Positions 1 to 8,274 are shown, counted from the stretch's first letter. The stretch is DNA of 43,483 bases from Candidatus Methanoperedens sp. (GCA_026552975.1 JAPMTR010000082.1:1-43483), one strand, 5' to 3'. The notes: generated from the sequence alone by a model not told the origin. Made by a program: numbers and translations.

Positions 1-2
1 TT

Positions 3-86
3 GAAACTGTTATGAATGTTTATCAGAGCCAGGCACTTGATCCTCATGTCAATAGAGAGCGATTTAGGGCAGAATGGTGGTCTTAA
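3..86 (+). CDS. C-terminal end of an unidentified protein (5' partial)
   Basis: An open frame enters from the left edge and runs 27 codons to a TAA stop at 84-86. It ends in a Trp-Trp-Ser tail preceded by charged residues. There is too little sequence to name a family, and the frame might be open by chance. It is read in the same direction as the radical SAM gene that follows about 100 bases later. Confidence 0.3.
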   Translation, partial: ETVMNVYQSQALDPHVNRERFRAEWWS

Positions 87-183
87 CCGATGACCAATGG
101 ATTGATCTTATGACCTTTTGACCTCATGAATAAAATGGATAGGAAGTAATATGAGCGATGAAAAACTATAATTAAATAAGAAG

Positions 184-795
184 ATGAAAAATAAAGATAC
201 AATAATTTACGAGGCGCATGGCAATCTTTATCTCAACATTACAAACAGGTGTACTGCTGATTGTGTTTTTTGTATAAAACGGTATTCAGACGGGGTATAT
301 GGATACAATCTCCGTCTTTCAAAAGAACCCTCACTTTCAGAAATAATAAAAGAACTCTCCGAACAGGAACTTTCAAAATACAATGAGGTTGTTTTTACTG
401 GCATGGGTGAGCCTCTTGTGCGCCTGGATGTTGTTCTTGAGATCTCAAAATGGCTCAAGATACGAGGGATACCAGTAAGACTTGATACGATCGGGCATGC
501 AAAGTTATTATACCCTGAAAGGGATGTATCTGTGGAGTTAGCTGATTCGGGAATAAAAACCGTATCTATAAGCCTGAATGCACATAATGCTAATACATAC
601 AATCAATTGTGTGATCCCAGGTACATTCACGCATATGAAAAAATGCTTGAGTTTGCAAAGGATGTATCAAAATCTGGAATGGAGTTAAGATTCACAGTGG
701 TTAACCTACCTGTCGTAGATATCGATAAATGTAAGAAGATAGCTAAAGAATATTGCGCTGACTTCAAAGTCAGGAGTTACAGTGCATCCTCTTGA
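184..795 (+). CDS. Radical SAM protein, TatD-associated type
   Basis: This 203-residue protein is a compact radical SAM enzyme. The cluster-binding motif CX3CX2C is at Cys23, Cys27 and Cys30 inside NRCTADCVFC. A GMGEP motif at residues 73-77 matches the conserved glycine-rich segment after strand 2 that contacts S-adenosylmethionine. The short length and the N-terminal 'NLYLNITNRC' stretch resemble the family often found beside or fused to TatD nucleases (the tatD_link_rSAM group), but no TatD gene is visible here. The substrate is unknown. No SPASM-type extra cysteine cluster is present; a lone Cys191 lies near the C-terminus. The start codon has no clear Shine-Dalgarno site, and a six-codon reading frame with a better one lies just upstream in the same frame (151-171). 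Confidence 0.8.
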   Translation: MKNKDTIIYEAHGNLYLNITNRCTADCVFCIKRYSDGVYGYNLRLSKEPSLSEIIKELSEQELSKYNEVVFTGMGEPLVRLDVVLEISKWLKIRGIPVRLDTIGHAKLLYPERDVSVELADSGIKTVSISLNAHNANTYNQLCDPRYIHAYEKMLEFAKDVSKSGMELRFTVVNLPVVDIDKCKKIAKEYCADFKVRSYSASS

Positions 796-862
796 TTTTT
801 TTAACCACAAGTTTTAATTATGACCCTATTCATTTATTTGCAATAATAGGAGAGAGAACTTT

Positions 863-1141
863 CTGAAGAAACTGCTCTGGTATCTAATCGCAGGCACACG
901 TGGTGGGCAAACACGCGCATTAATGTTGAAATTGCTCATAGACAGGCCTTATAATGCTAACCAATTAGCTGAAGCTATGAATATGGATTATAAGACTATC
1001 AGGCACCATCTTGATGTGCTTATCAAGAATGGGATAATAACTATGGAAGGTGACAAATATGGCGCTATGTATTTCATTTCCAAGACTATGGAGGCAAATA
1101 TAAATGAATTTCATCAAATTTGGGAAAAAATTGATAAATAA
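863..1141 (+). CDS. Winged-helix transcriptional regulator (likely CTG start)
   Basis: This small (92 residue) winged helix-turn-helix protein is of the ArsR/MarR-like archaeal type. The recognition region 'ANQLAEAMNMDYKTIRHHLDVL' (split here: helix 2 around residues 32-40, recognition helix around 43-54) is typical of one-domain archaeal regulators. The first in-frame ATG is at 923, but the conserved-looking beginning KKLLWYLIAGTRGG lies upstream of it. A Shine-Dalgarno sequence AGGAGAG at 848-854 is correctly spaced for a CTG codon at 863, so I place the start there. The gene is followed 5 bases later by a small membrane protein, and the pair probably forms one transcript. Similar wHTH plus three-helix membrane protein pairs are common in Euryarchaeota. 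The ligand and targets are unknown. Confidence 0.75.
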   Translation: MKKLLWYLIAGTRGGQTRALMLKLLIDRPYNANQLAEAMNMDYKTIRHHLDVLIKNGIITMEGDKYGAMYFISKTMEANINEFHQIWEKIDK

Positions 1142-1146
1142 AGCAA

Positions 1147-1488
1147 GTGAAAATTACAGGAGGAAATTTTATTCAGTTAACTGAAATTACTTATTATGTT
1201 TCAGCAGGCAACATAGTATTGCTATTAGTACTCCTTGTATCATACATTCAAATATATAATAAGATCAAGTCCAATTTTACGCTTGGTCTTATAGTTTTTA
1301 CAGTGGCATTATTAATGCAGAGCTTTTCAAGAGCCATTATGTTACTGTTGATCATTGCAAACCCTCCTCCAGAGCATTTCCAGCCTATAATATTTAACAT
1401 ATTAGGCTATAATCCCATATATGTAGTTATTCCAGATGTTCTTGAGTTCATAGCATTAAGTATATTGTTGTATTTTACAAGAGAGTAA
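1147..1488 (+). CDS. Small three-helix membrane protein paired with the wHTH regulator
   Basis: The protein has about 113 residues and three predicted membrane segments, roughly residues 17-37, 45-68 and 92-110, with almost no soluble domain. It resembles the small membrane proteins (DUF7521-like) that accompany winged-helix regulators in haloarchaea; that comparison is from memory of architecture, not an alignment. The longest frame opens with GTG at 1147. However, a strong AGGAGG sits at 1158-1163, inside that frame, and is spaced 7 bases from an in-frame ATT at 1171. Translation may therefore begin at ATT, giving about 105 residues. It may act as a membrane anchor or sensor for the regulator just upstream, but nothing in the sequence proves this. 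Confidence 0.6.
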   Translation: MKITGGNFIQLTEITYYVSAGNIVLLLVLLVSYIQIYNKIKSNFTLGLIVFTVALLMQSFSRAIMLLLIIANPPPEHFQPIIFNILGYNPIYVVIPDVLEFIALSILLYFTRE

Positions 1489-1504
1489 TATTTCCAGATC
1501 AAAG

Positions 1505-2341
1505 ATGCAGATCTCATGCTCATCCCTGTTCACGTGGGAATATTCTCTTAACGATATAATGGATATATTGTTAAGAGCAGGTATCAGAAGTGTTGAATTC
1601 TGGGCTGAAACGCCTCTTTTCTGGTTGAACAGAAATGATCTAACTTGCGTTTCAAAATTGAGAAAAACGATCGCCCTTATGCCAGATGGCTGTACGCTGC
1701 ATGCCCCTGTTATGGATCTGAACCCATCTTCTTATAATGATCTCGTCCATGAGGCAACAATTAAAGAAACTTTATGGTCTATTGAACTTGGAAAAAAAAT
1801 AGGTGCCAGAGTTGTAACGATCCACCCTGGCAAAAGGACAGCCCATCGAAAACCCACAGATGAGGATTGGAAGAAATTTGAAAGATATCTGGCGATATGC
1901 CTTGAAAAAGCAAAAAGCCTGAATGTAAATCTTTCACTTGAGAACAGTATGCCAGCCATTCAATCCATGTGTTCTAATCCTGGTGAAATGAGAGACGTGC
2001 TGGATAAGTTCCCGGGCCTTTATTTCACATTCGATGTAGTGCATGCTTTTTTAAATTCCAGGGATACAGCCCTATCTTTCATTGATGAACTTGGAGACCG
2101 GATCATTAATGTGCATGTTGGCGCTCCTCATAATGGAAGGCCGCATTATCCAGCGAATTATGAAAAAAAAATGGAAATTGTATTACAACGTCTTTGCGAT
2201 ATCGGGTACAATGGTGACCTTACCATCGAGATCGATGATAAAATATTTCCTTCACAATTATCCAGAGATGAAAAAATCTCTGAATTGATCCGCGAAAGAA
2301 TATATCTAGAATCGATTTTCATGAAAGAAATAAAAAGTTAG
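1505..2341 (+). CDS. Sugar phosphate isomerase/epimerase-like TIM barrel (AP endonuclease 2 superfamily)
   Basis: The 278-residue protein belongs to the xylose isomerase-like TIM-barrel superfamily, which includes endonuclease IV, hydroxypyruvate isomerase and inosose dehydratase relatives. Candidate metal ligands are spread along the barrel as expected: His66 (LHAPV), His107 (TIHPG), Glu146 (LSLEN), Asp177 and His180 (FDVVHAF), His204 and His209 (VHVGAPH) and Glu242 (TIEID). The length matches single-domain members. The true substrate cannot be read from the sequence; it could be a sugar isomerase or, less likely, a DNA-repair endonuclease IV homologue, since the pattern of ligands is shared. 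The gene follows the wHTH/membrane pair by 16 bases on the same strand. Confidence 0.7.
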   Translation: MQISCSSLFTWEYSLNDIMDILLRAGIRSVEFWAETPLFWLNRNDLTCVSKLRKTIALMPDGCTLHAPVMDLNPSSYNDLVHEATIKETLWSIELGKKIGARVVTIHPGKRTAHRKPTDEDWKKFERYLAICLEKAKSLNVNLSLENSMPAIQSMCSNPGEMRDVLDKFPGLYFTFDVVHAFLNSRDTALSFIDELGDRIINVHVGAPHNGRPHYPANYEKKMEIVLQRLCDIGYNGDLTIEIDDKIFPSQLSRDEKISELIRERIYLESIFMKEIKS

Positions 2342-2376
2342 ATGTTTTTTGTTTTCATTATCTTTCAATGAAAAAA

Positions 2377-3294
2377 TTATTTTCTTCTTCTGAATATCCC
2401 TATATAGACAAATGAAATAATTGAAATAAAAACCGTAAATCCGGGTGTTGATTTAGTTTCTCCATTGTCTTTTTGTACTTGTTGTGTGGGGACTGATTCT
2501 GATCTTATTGATAAAGCACTTTTCAGGGGGAAATTATCTTTAACATTTTTTCCACCAGGTGTAATAATATATTCGTCACTTCCTGTATTATCGCTCCAAT
2601 AATTGCCTTTGTTATCAAGATACCATGAGTTTAGACCGCTATTGTCATAAGCCTGGTCTTTGTTTTCGATCATGTTATTTGAGTAAATTAGATTTGCTTT
2701 TGAGGAATATGCATTAATTCCATATATTTTATTGTTCTTAATATTATTATTGAAAATCCTGTTGTCATTTGAAGCATAAATAAAAATACCATCTCTATCA
2801 TTTGATTCTATATCATTTCCTGAAATGATATTATTGTTACTCTGTTGATATAATGAAATACCTACTTTATTTGAAAAAATATTCATATTTGAGACCGTAT
2901 TATCTTTCCCATCATAGATCGTGACGCCAGCAGCTTCCTGGGCGCCCCCACGGCTGTTCCTGACAGTAAATCCACTAATTATCACATTATTTACTCCATC
3001 TATACGAATTCCGCTGGAAGTATTTCTCCCTTCGATAATCGTTTTTTCCTTGTTTTTCCCGGTAATCGATATCCCATTAGTCTTGATCAGGGGATTTTCA
3101 TAGTATGTGCCTTCACCTACGAGGATCGTGTCTCCATTTTTTGCAGCATCGATGGCAGATTGAATGGTCGAATAAGCCTGTTCAGGACCGACATTCAGAG
3201 TTTGTGCATAAGCCATGCTTGTGTTGATTATTAACAGACAAATAATTAGGAATATTTTTCTTGATACCATAATGTAACGAATATCGTTTTTCAA
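2377..3294 (-). CDS. NosD-like parallel beta-helix surface protein with PGF-CTERM tail
   Basis: The protein (305 residues) starts with a signal peptide likely cut after Ala-Tyr-Ala near residue 30. An internal Met9 (ATG at 3270) could be the real start. The mature part opens with 'YSTIQSAIDAAKNGDTI', the hallmark of NosD/periplasmic copper-binding right-handed beta-helix proteins. It continues with repeated N-rich coils of about 22 residues ('NNIISGNDIESNDRDGIFIY'-like). The C-terminus is Pro-Gly-Phe at about 284-286, a hydrophobic stretch and an Arg-Arg-Arg-Lys end. This is the PGF-CTERM signal, recognised in other archaea by archaeosortase A and replaced by a lipid anchor. The protein is thus probably displayed on the cell surface. 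Its ligand, if any, is unknown. A convergent gene ends 36 bases away. Confidence 0.85.
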   Translation of the reverse strand: MKNDIRYIMVSRKIFLIICLLIINTSMAYAQTLNVGPEQAYSTIQSAIDAAKNGDTILVGEGTYYENPLIKTNGISITGKNKEKTIIEGRNTSSGIRIDGVNNVIISGFTVRNSRGGAQEAAGVTIYDGKDNTVSNMNIFSNKVGISLYQQSNNNIISGNDIESNDRDGIFIYASNDNRIFNNNIKNNKIYGINAYSSKANLIYSNNMIENKDQAYDNSGLNSWYLDNKGNYWSDNTGSDEYIITPGGKNVKDNFPLKSALSIRSESVPTQQVQKDNGETKSTPGFTVFISIISFVYIGIFRRRK

Positions 3295-3339
3295 TAATAA
3301 AAAGATTGTTAAAAAAGCAGAACGATTGAACTATCCAAA

Positions 3340-4284
3340 TTACTGACTTGCATTGTGTCTAACATTAATGGTCAGGATCCTGGGCTCACCGCGCATCGGT
3401 TTGAAATACAAACCAATTCTATACTCTCCGGTAGTGCTAAAAGTGTAGCTATTTCTTGCACGAAGAACCATATCAGGTATTTTCTTATCCAATTCAACAA
3501 GAGTATAGTCGCTATCTACCTTATTAACCCAGAGAACCATATCTCCTGCTTCTATAGTTATATCTGAAGGATAATACCTATCATCTTTGACAAATATAGT
3601 CGTATTCTTTCCCGTAGGTGAAAGCGCAATATATGGCGTTGGTTCAGGCGTTGGTTTGGGAATAGCTGTCTGTGTGATCTTAGGATCAGGTGGGATCATA
3701 GCAAGAGCCGCAGCAGGTGTAGGTGTCGGAGTGGGGGTAGGAGCGGAAGTAAATACCCTGGGAGTTCCTGATTTAAGAGTTACAGGCAAGACTCTTGCCT
3801 CGGTCTTTTGGCCATTAACGGTTAAAGTAATAGTTATTTCGAAAATGCCTGCAAGGCTTCTTCCCTCCATCTCCTTGATTGTATTGAAAGATGCACTGAC
3901 AGTTTTTATAGTCCCGGGTTCTATCTCGGTTTCAAATTTTATAGGCTCTATATACCTGGATTTCTTTTCATCGCTCATGGTTTTCAAATATATATTTGCG
4001 ATGGAATCATCAAGGGATTTGACCTTAGCTTTGATATCTACAGTTTCAGTTATTATCTTTTCAGAACCTGTATTTGCGAGGTCCAATTTTGCAATTACCT
4101 TCTCCCCTGCAATTATATCATCAGGTTCAAGTTTAATATCTACGATTTTGGCATCAAGATCTTGATTGGCCCTATCAAATCTTACCACTTCCACAGCGGT
4201 TATTTTTGAAGTTTCAGAACCTGTACAACCTGAAAAAACCACTGCCAAAAATATAATTAGAATGATTGGTAAATTTTTGTGCAT
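3340..4284 (-). CDS. Lipoprotein with CARDB-like domain, proline-rich linker and cupredoxin-like domain
   Basis: The precursor (314 residues) has a lipobox VFSGC with Cys20 as the lipidated residue. Residues about 45-170 form a beta-rich domain resembling CARDB/adhesion modules. A Thr-Pro linker runs from about 180 to 220. The last 90 residues read as a cupredoxin fold ('YYPSDITIEAGDMVLWVN', then a GEYRIGLYF strand). In plastocyanin-like proteins the 'VLWVN' strand is followed by a His ligand and the last hairpin carries Cys, His and Met. Here Tyr260 replaces the first His, and the hairpin around 293-301 has no Cys. Type 1 copper binding is therefore unlikely. The protein is anchored outside the cell, next to another surface protein on the same strand and a divergent exported thioredoxin. 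Confidence 0.8.
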   Translation of the reverse strand: MHKNLPIILIIFLAVVFSGCTGSETSKITAVEVVRFDRANQDLDAKIVDIKLEPDDIIAGEKVIAKLDLANTGSEKIITETVDIKAKVKSLDDSIANIYLKTMSDEKKSRYIEPIKFETEIEPGTIKTVSASFNTIKEMEGRSLAGIFEITITLTVNGQKTEARVLPVTLKSGTPRVFTSAPTPTPTPTPAAALAMIPPDPKITQTAIPKPTPEPTPYIALSPTGKNTTIFVKDDRYYPSDITIEAGDMVLWVNKVDSDYTLVELDKKIPDMVLRARNSYTFSTTGEYRIGLYFKPMRGEPRILTINVRHNASQ

Positions 4285-4353
4285 ACTTCACCGATACTAG
4301 AATAATCTTATTGCTTAAAAACATTTCTCATTATTATAATCATGAAGATTATT

Positions 4354-4363
4354 GTATATAAAT
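4354..4363 (+). promoter_or_regulatory. Candidate TATA box of the exported thioredoxin gene
   Basis: The sequence GTATATAAAT fits an archaeal TATA box. A transcript begun about 25 bases downstream would exclude an upstream TTG at 4352 and make ATG 4415 the first usable start. The assignment is by pattern only. Confidence 0.4.
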
Positions 4364-4414
4364 CCAGAATATTTTGCGAATAAATTTATACACCTAATTG
4401 GTATTCTACTCTTG

Positions 4415-4924
4415 ATGCATCCACAAAGGAAATTTTTAGTTCTAATCTCCTTGTTTTCTATTCTCTTAACGATTTCCATCGTAAATGCAGAAACAACAAA
4501 ATGGTATAAATATGAAGCAGGTATGGAAGAAGCAAGTTCAACAGGAAAACCGGTATTTATGGAATTCTATGCTGATTGGTGTTCCCCATGCATTGCTATG
4601 GAAGAAGATACGTATCCTGATTCGCGTGTTATTTCTGAAATGAAGGATTTTGTAGCCATAAAAGTTGACACACAGATAAGGATAGATATCGAGAAAAAAT
4701 ATCGTATAGCATATTATCCTACGATCGTATTCCTCAATTCTAAAGGAGATGAAATATCGCGCAATGTCGGGTATCTGGGCCCTGAAGACATGGTGAGAAC
4801 AATAAAAGAGTCCCGCGGAAAATTACCGAAAGAAGCACCAGGATTTAATGTAATATACGGATTATACAGTATTTTTTTTATAACTATAATGTTTTTTTTC
4901 CGCAGAAAAAAAACATTCATTTGA
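4415..4924 (+). CDS. Exported thioredoxin-fold protein with PGF-CTERM-like tail
   Basis: From ATG 4415 the product has 169 residues. Residues 1-25 form a signal peptide. A thioredoxin fold follows with active-site WCSPC (Trp55 to Cys59) and the conserved cis-proline at Pro102 in 'YYPT'. The fold resembles thioredoxin_7/DsbD-gamma-like proteins that act outside the membrane. The C-terminus carries Pro-Gly-Phe at 142-144, a hydrophobic segment and an Arg-Arg-Lys-Lys end. This matches the layout of a PGF-CTERM sorting signal; a plain C-terminal membrane anchor is the alternative. A longer frame starts with TTG at 4352, but that codon overlaps a likely TATA box, so I prefer 4415. The gene is divergent from the cupredoxin-like lipoprotein and its end overlaps the convergent thiI end by 8 bases. 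Confidence 0.8.
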   Translation: MHPQRKFLVLISLFSILLTISIVNAETTKWYKYEAGMEEASSTGKPVFMEFYADWCSPCIAMEEDTYPDSRVISEMKDFVAIKVDTQIRIDIEKKYRIAYYPTIVFLNSKGDEISRNVGYLGPEDMVRTIKESRGKLPKEAPGFNVIYGLYSIFFITIMFFFRRKKTFI

Positions 4925-6080
4925 ATTTTTTTATGTTTTTTAGCATGTTACCAACAAGCGAAGGGATATCCAATAGCTTTTCAGCTTTTATTACATCCTG
5001 GGGTTTAGATGCCGTAGATGGATATTCCGGTACAGCCATGCAGCAGGTGGCAGGTTTAGTTGATGGCCCCAGTGTGCCTATTTTCCTCGCCATATCAGTA
5101 ATTTCAAGTTTATCAAGCCCGATAAGAGGATGATAAATCGGATATTCGATCCCATACATTTCTGCAAGCATGTTCTCGGAGGTCTGGGATGCTACCTGTC
5201 CCAGGGAAGAACCAGTAATAATGCCGTGCGCATCCTCCATTTTCATCACTTCACCAGCGATCCGATACATCATTCGCCTGCACAGGACACAGTTCATACG
5301 GTTATCGCAATTATTCAGGAAAGCCAGAAGGTTGTCACCATGGGGGGCTTCATATACCGTGAATTTCTTGTGAGGCGACCATTTCTGGAGTACTTCAATA
5401 CAGCTCATTGCTCTCTCGCGTGTCGAATTGTCGGAAAAAGGTTCATTGTTCAGGTACAGGGGTATTATTTCACAACCTCGTTTCATCATTAACCATGCAG
5501 ATACAGGAGAATCTATCCCCCCTGAAATGAGAGCGACCATTTTACCCTGAGTGCCAAGTGGGAGCCCGCCCACACCTTTTTCGGATCCAGTGAAAACATA
5601 TCCTCTGTCCTGTCTTATTTCTACGAAAATCTCCACATCCGGATCTTCAAGGTCAACACTGACATTTCTGTTCATTTTTTCATATACCGCATCACCGCAT
5701 GCAATACCAATATCTCTTGAGGTAAAATCATGATTTCCTGCCCTTCGAGCCCTGATTGCAAAAGACTGACCTTGTGTCATTATCTCGGATGCTATCTCCG
5801 AGGATAACGATGCGGCGCAAGCAAGGGTGGCTTCACAGGTATGGACCGGGCTAGCTGAAACTACACCAAAGACCTTTGTAGCACTTTTTAGGGCTTTCGG
5901 GTCATCTGTATTAATAAAGACCCGCCCCATTTCGCGTGTAATTCCAGAATAATTGCTGCCATCTGCATGAAGCATAGCTTTCAGGTTCCTGACAAGAATC
6001 TGTTCAAACCTTATTCTGACATTTTTGCTTTTCAGGGCAAGTTCATCATATCTAACCAGGATCATATCAATGGGTTTCAA
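4917..6080 (-). CDS. thiI: tRNA 4-thiouridine / thiazole sulfurtransferase ThiI
   Basis: ThiI adenylates U8 of tRNA and transfers sulfur to it. The 387-residue protein has an N-terminal ferredoxin-like and THUMP region (about 1-170) and a PP-loop ATPase domain with SGGIDSP at 186-192. It lacks the C-terminal rhodanese domain of the longer E. coli enzyme, as is usual in methanogens. A CxxC pair (Cys264 and Cys267, CVLC) and Cys346-Cys347 remain. In methanococcal ThiI a CxxC with a further cysteine holds an iron-sulfur cluster, and these residues may do the same here. The start is TTG, set by AAGGAG 7 bases upstream. The 3' end overlaps the convergent thioredoxin gene. Confidence 0.93.
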   Translation of the reverse strand: MKPIDMILVRYDELALKSKNVRIRFEQILVRNLKAMLHADGSNYSGITREMGRVFINTDDPKALKSATKVFGVVSASPVHTCEATLACAASLSSEIASEIMTQGQSFAIRARRAGNHDFTSRDIGIACGDAVYEKMNRNVSVDLEDPDVEIFVEIRQDRGYVFTGSEKGVGGLPLGTQGKMVALISGGIDSPVSAWLMMKRGCEIIPLYLNNEPFSDNSTRERAMSCIEVLQKWSPHKKFTVYEAPHGDNLLAFLNNCDNRMNCVLCRRMMYRIAGEVMKMEDAHGIITGSSLGQVASQTSENMLAEMYGIEYPIYHPLIGLDKLEITDMARKIGTLGPSTKPATCCMAVPEYPSTASKPQDVIKAEKLLDIPSLVGNMLKNIKKFK

Positions 6081-6161
6081 TTGTTTTCTCCTTTTTTCTA
6101 AAATAGAATAATGAGCCTTTCATTCAATTAATAGCTTTTATTTCTTTCCTCATCAGATAAT

Positions 6162-6482
6162 TCAATCTGATTTATGGTTCATTGAATCGTTTATCCATTC
6201 AAGGTATTCTGCCGATCCATATTCGATCTTGAAGGAAACTACACATGGAATTTCATAACTATGAATCTCCTTCACTCTTTTTTCGATCTCTTTCACTCTA
6301 TCTGTCCTTGTTTTCACTATTATCCCGAACTCACTGGCTTCATCCACATTCCCCTTCCACCTAAAGATAGAAGTGATCGGAAAAAAATTAGCACATGCAG
6401 CAAGTCGTTCCTCGACAAGTATTCTTCCGATCTTACGTGCTTCTGTCATATCCCCGGCGGTTATATATATTATTGAGAACAT
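6162..6482 (-). CDS. cutA: Divalent-cation tolerance protein CutA
   Basis: This is a small CutA1-type trimeric protein of about 106 residues. It shows the family's core pattern: the 'ITAGDMTEARKIGRILVEE' helix, 'RLAACANFFP', a central 'IFRWKGNVDEASEF' strand-turn, 'IIVKTR' and 'HSYEIPCVVSF', ending in 'YLEWIND'. CutA has been linked to metal tolerance in bacteria, but its biochemical role is unsettled. I use ATG at 6482. A TTG at 6494 would add four residues but abuts its AAGG motif. The gene is divergent from the site-2 protease gene, with about 70 bases between them. Confidence 0.9.
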   Translation of the reverse strand: MFSIIYITAGDMTEARKIGRILVEERLAACANFFPITSIFRWKGNVDEASEFGIIVKTRTDRVKEIEKRVKEIHSYEIPCVVSFKIEYGSAEYLEWINDSMNHKSD

Positions 6483-6551
6483 TGAGTTTTCCAACCTTAA
6501 TATGCATAATGTGTTTAATAACTTGCGGATAATGTTCCCGGAGACAAATTT

Positions 6552-8249
6552 TTGAATTACATCGATCTTCTTTTACCCCTTTTCCTTCTGTACTGGCTTA
6601 TGGTCATGGTCCTCGACAGGCGCGGGACCCTTGCAAAATATAATATTACTGCGATCGGCCCGATATTGATGCTTCGCACAACTAAAGGACAGGGTTTCCT
6701 GGACTGGCTGGCCAGATATAAACTATTCTGGAGGACTTTTGCAAATATAGGCCTTCCAGCAATGCTCATTGGAATGCTGTTAATGTTCACATTTATACTT
6801 TTCATTGATTACTCACTTATCACATCTTTCGAAACACAGACTGTCCCGGCTCCCTCCAAGTACAATGAGATCAGGAATATTTTCATGATCCCTGGCCTAA
6901 ATGAGTTCATTCCACTTTACTGGGGAGCGATAGCATTATTGGTAACGCTTGTAGTGCATGAATTCGCACATGCCATCCTCTGTAAAGTCGAAGGTATAAA
7001 AGTAAAATCAATGGGATTGTTGCTTGCACCCATTCCAATTGGCGGATTTGCTGAGCCTGATGATGAACAGCTCCTCGGGAAAAAAGAAGAAATTGTTCTT
7101 GAAAATGGCCAACCCCCCCTGGATCCACCCTTACCCAAAAAACTTGCGACACGAACAGAACGCGTCCGTGTCCTTGCAGCCGGGGTTATGGCTAATTTTA
7201 CAACCTCTTTTATTGCTTTTGCACTCTTCTTCTTGTTGCTCGGATCTATTACATCAGTGGGGGATGTAATGGTCACGAACGTAATCCCTGATTCACCTGC
7301 GCAATTAAATGGTTTAAAACTGAATATGATATTAACTGGAATAAATGATCATAATATCACAAGCGCCACTGAATTCTTGAATTACGCAAATAATATTACA
7401 CCCGGAAGCACTGTCAGGCTCGATATTATTGAAAACGGCGTGAGAAAAGAGATTCAACTTATTGCAGAAGGCAATAACTTTTCGAGATCAGGAGTAAAGA
7501 TATCTGTGATAGAAGGTTCAGCTGCAGATAAAGCCGGGATCAGGGAAGGTATGATCATTGTAAGGATAGATGATACCCAGATCAAAGAAGTGAATGATTT
7601 TGTTAATTTCATGAATTCTACAAAAGAAGAACAGCTGATAGATGTATATCTTTTGAGTAATGGCTCCCTCAATGCTTCCACTGAAGTATTCAGAGAAATT
7701 AAATTGGGGAAAAACCCGGACACAAAGGGTGTAAAGAAAGGATTTCTGGGATTATCTTATTCACCTGTCGGAGTAAGTCACTCCATCGGTATAGAAATCG
7801 GTCAATTCCAGGCAAAAACATATCTCCATATGTTGAGGAGTATTCCGTCATTAATGACAGGCATCACAGGATGGATTATAATATTTGGATTACCGATCTT
7901 TGGTTTTGCCGGGGAAGGATTTCCAGGGTTTGGCGGCCTCCTTTTGAATTTTTATGAACCCACCGGCTGGTTAGCAGTATTTGGGATAGGAGTATTCTGG
8001 ACATTGAATATTCTCTTATGGGTAGGATGGATGAATCTGTATGCAGGTCTTTTCAACTGCTTGCCTGCAGTTCCGCTGGATGGAGGACATGTATTTCGGG
8101 ATGTTATGATCTCTTCTCTATCCAGAGTATTTGGAGATGGAGAGAAAGTGGAAAGAATATCCAATGCGATCGTTATTATCTTCGCGGTAATGATAGGCCT
8201 GTCATTCATATTCGTTACTTTTGCGCCTTATGTAGCATATGGATTTTAA
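6552..8249 (+). CDS. Site-2 protease family membrane metalloprotease (M50) with PDZ domains
   Basis: The 565-residue polytopic protein carries the zinc motif HEFAH at 136-140, just inside a membrane helix. The second M50 motif, NCLPAVPLDGGH followed by FRD, lies near 502-517, where Asp supplies the third zinc ligand. Between them, residues about 220-400 hold two PDZ-like repeats ('VIPDSPAQLNGLK' and 'VIEGSAADKAGIREG'). Such intramembrane proteases cut transmembrane regulatory proteins. This long form with a duplicated PDZ segment is typical of euryarchaeal members. The TTG start is supported by GGAG eight bases upstream. The substrate is unknown, and no anti-sigma-like target is nearby. Confidence 0.9.
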   Translation: MNYIDLLLPLFLLYWLMVMVLDRRGTLAKYNITAIGPILMLRTTKGQGFLDWLARYKLFWRTFANIGLPAMLIGMLLMFTFILFIDYSLITSFETQTVPAPSKYNEIRNIFMIPGLNEFIPLYWGAIALLVTLVVHEFAHAILCKVEGIKVKSMGLLLAPIPIGGFAEPDDEQLLGKKEEIVLENGQPPLDPPLPKKLATRTERVRVLAAGVMANFTTSFIAFALFFLLLGSITSVGDVMVTNVIPDSPAQLNGLKLNMILTGINDHNITSATEFLNYANNITPGSTVRLDIIENGVRKEIQLIAEGNNFSRSGVKISVIEGSAADKAGIREGMIIVRIDDTQIKEVNDFVNFMNSTKEEQLIDVYLLSNGSLNASTEVFREIKLGKNPDTKGVKKGFLGLSYSPVGVSHSIGIEIGQFQAKTYLHMLRSIPSLMTGITGWIIIFGLPIFGFAGEGFPGFGGLLLNFYEPTGWLAVFGIGVFWTLNILLWVGWMNLYAGLFNCLPAVPLDGGHVFRDVMISSLSRVFGDGEKVERISNAIVIIFAVMIGLSFIFVTFAPYVAYGF

Positions 8250-8274
8250 AAAAATAAATACTTAATATAATATA

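Noticed and set aside
3587..4165. A 192-codon plus-strand frame with a Val-Gly repeat
   Set aside because: It is the antisense of the Thr-Pro linker and CARDB-like domain of the lipoprotein gene.
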